NCBI GenBank assembly: GCA_903813345.2
Contig: CAIIXF020000007.1
Coordinates: forward strand, 2,053,730-2,117,729
From: Owenia fusiformis
Lineage: Eukaryota; Annelida; Polychaeta; Sabellida; Oweniidae
Direction: 5' to 3'
DNA length: 64,000 nt
In this document: piece by piece, positions 63,116-64,000 of the stretch
Layout: the number at the start of each line of letters is the position of its first letter
Numbering within the stretch: the first letter of the stretch is position 1
Notes under the pieces: generated by a model
What the model was told of the DNA's origin: nothing
The model's input: the letters and a program-made list of their open reading frames with translations, nothing else
The model's database searches: none
Position numbers and translations under genes: made by a program

Positions 63116-64000
63116 TCGCCCAAGATTACATACCCTCTAAAGCAAAAATGTTTAACAACGATCATTTTAAGTAAAATAAGTTTTCAAAATTATGAACACT
63201 GGCGCCTTAAATATGTCAGAATATCAACAAGAAGAGATATCGAGGAAGTTCAAAATGGATTCATTTGGACAATAAAGATTGTGAACCAAAATGCATTCAT
63301 CATATAGAATCATAAATATAAGTTTTCAAAAACAAATAGTACCGGTATATCTCGTATTCAATTGTGTTTACATAAGTACAGAAGTAGTTAGTATCTTGAA
63401 TAAGTTGAATATTTCAAAAAGTTTATCATTCCAACAGAATTTTTAAAAAAAACATGAGCTCTAATGAATGTTCAATTCAAATCAAAGCATTGTACTAGTG
63501 AAATAATTAAAGTCAGAACTGTTGAACCTTTTTAAAGTAGGCGTGCCATGGAATCTATATCTACGTACAATGTTAAAATTGTTGGCTACTACAAGAGATA
63601 GACTTGCTGTCCTTATTCATATGCTCCTTCAAGAACCCACATAATGAATATGGTGCTTCATGATGATCACCCCTCTGCAGTCAAAATAAACCATAATCTA
63701 TAAAATGTACTTATTGTATTCTAGCTTATTCACTCTTGGTCCATGTTGCAAATATTGGAATGCCCAAGATAATCGGTCTGTGCTGCTTGCTAAGGTCATT
63801 TATGTTAACAAACCTAAGCCAAAATATGCATAGTAAGTTTATAAAAAAAGAAACTAAACTCAATATACACTGTGCAAAATGTGGAGAATCGCACAGAAAC
63901 AGAGAGGTATATCACATTCACAATATTAACTTTGAATCAGACAACATCGTGAGGTTTTAGGCCTTTTTTATTGATACTACTGGGTGGTAAAAACGGCAAT
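63116..64000. other. Right edge, nothing firm
   Basis: An open frame at 63736-63960 with a CxxC (CAKCGESH) was looked at, but no family or splice partner was recognised. Confidence 0.3.

Noticed and set aside
63736-63960. Cys-containing open frame at right edge
   Set aside because: One CxxC only; no family recognised and the context is cut by the window end.

Overview
The window is animal nuclear DNA: AT-rich, with intron-broken genes, GT/AG splice sites and very dense transposon debris. Repeats rich in 'gaccttgacc' and a 'ggacgaacggacggacc' tail, many TA-flanked inverted-repeat elements and the gene content suggest a marine invertebrate. A mollusc or other lophotrochozoan seems plausible, and an invertebrate deuterostome is possible; the sequence alone does not decide.

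Five protein-coding loci could be reconstructed exon by exon. (1) 184-3906, minus strand: the 5' part (eight coding exons) of a CFAP69 orthologue, an axonemal protein, running off the left edge. (2-4) Three plus-strand CD225/dispanin-family genes (9649-10913, 14863-17307, 28399-30344). Each has one exon for a Pro/Gly/Gln/Tyr-rich N-terminus plus the first half of the CD225 domain, and a second exon for the rest, joined at the same phase-1 glycine codon. Genes 2 and 3 are recent duplicates and carry a PPEY motif. (5) 35250-49763, minus strand: a secreted protein with a signal peptide, a Thr/Pro stalk and two tandem periplasmic-binding-protein-like (SBP family 3) domains without channel segments. 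Twelve exons with consistent phases were found; the 3' end was not.

The rest is mostly mobile DNA. Around the CD225 genes lie: a 1294-bp element present twice in opposite orientation (7010-8303, 17543-18836), with CACGGTG ends, a 5-bp target duplication at one copy, about ten copies of a GAAACGCTCC motif, and a conserved two-exon 45-codon ORF; a foldback with satellite arms (6230-8600); a 37-bp minisatellite of about 47 units filling the intron of CD225 gene 2; and a nuclear-receptor-half-site-like repeat in the intron of gene 3. Several TA-flanked CAGGG elements hold mariner transposase relics. The 7.2-kb intron 2 of the SBP gene is a stack of foldbacks plus a Tc1-like transposon containing a further nested element. 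From 49.8 to 64 kb no gene was recognised, only repeats: a TTAA foldback family, a 550-bp tandem duplication, and a large diverged inverted repeat spanning about 58.7-63.1 kb.

The genes are not an operon and have no evident joint pathway. The one functional cluster is the CD225 tandem family.
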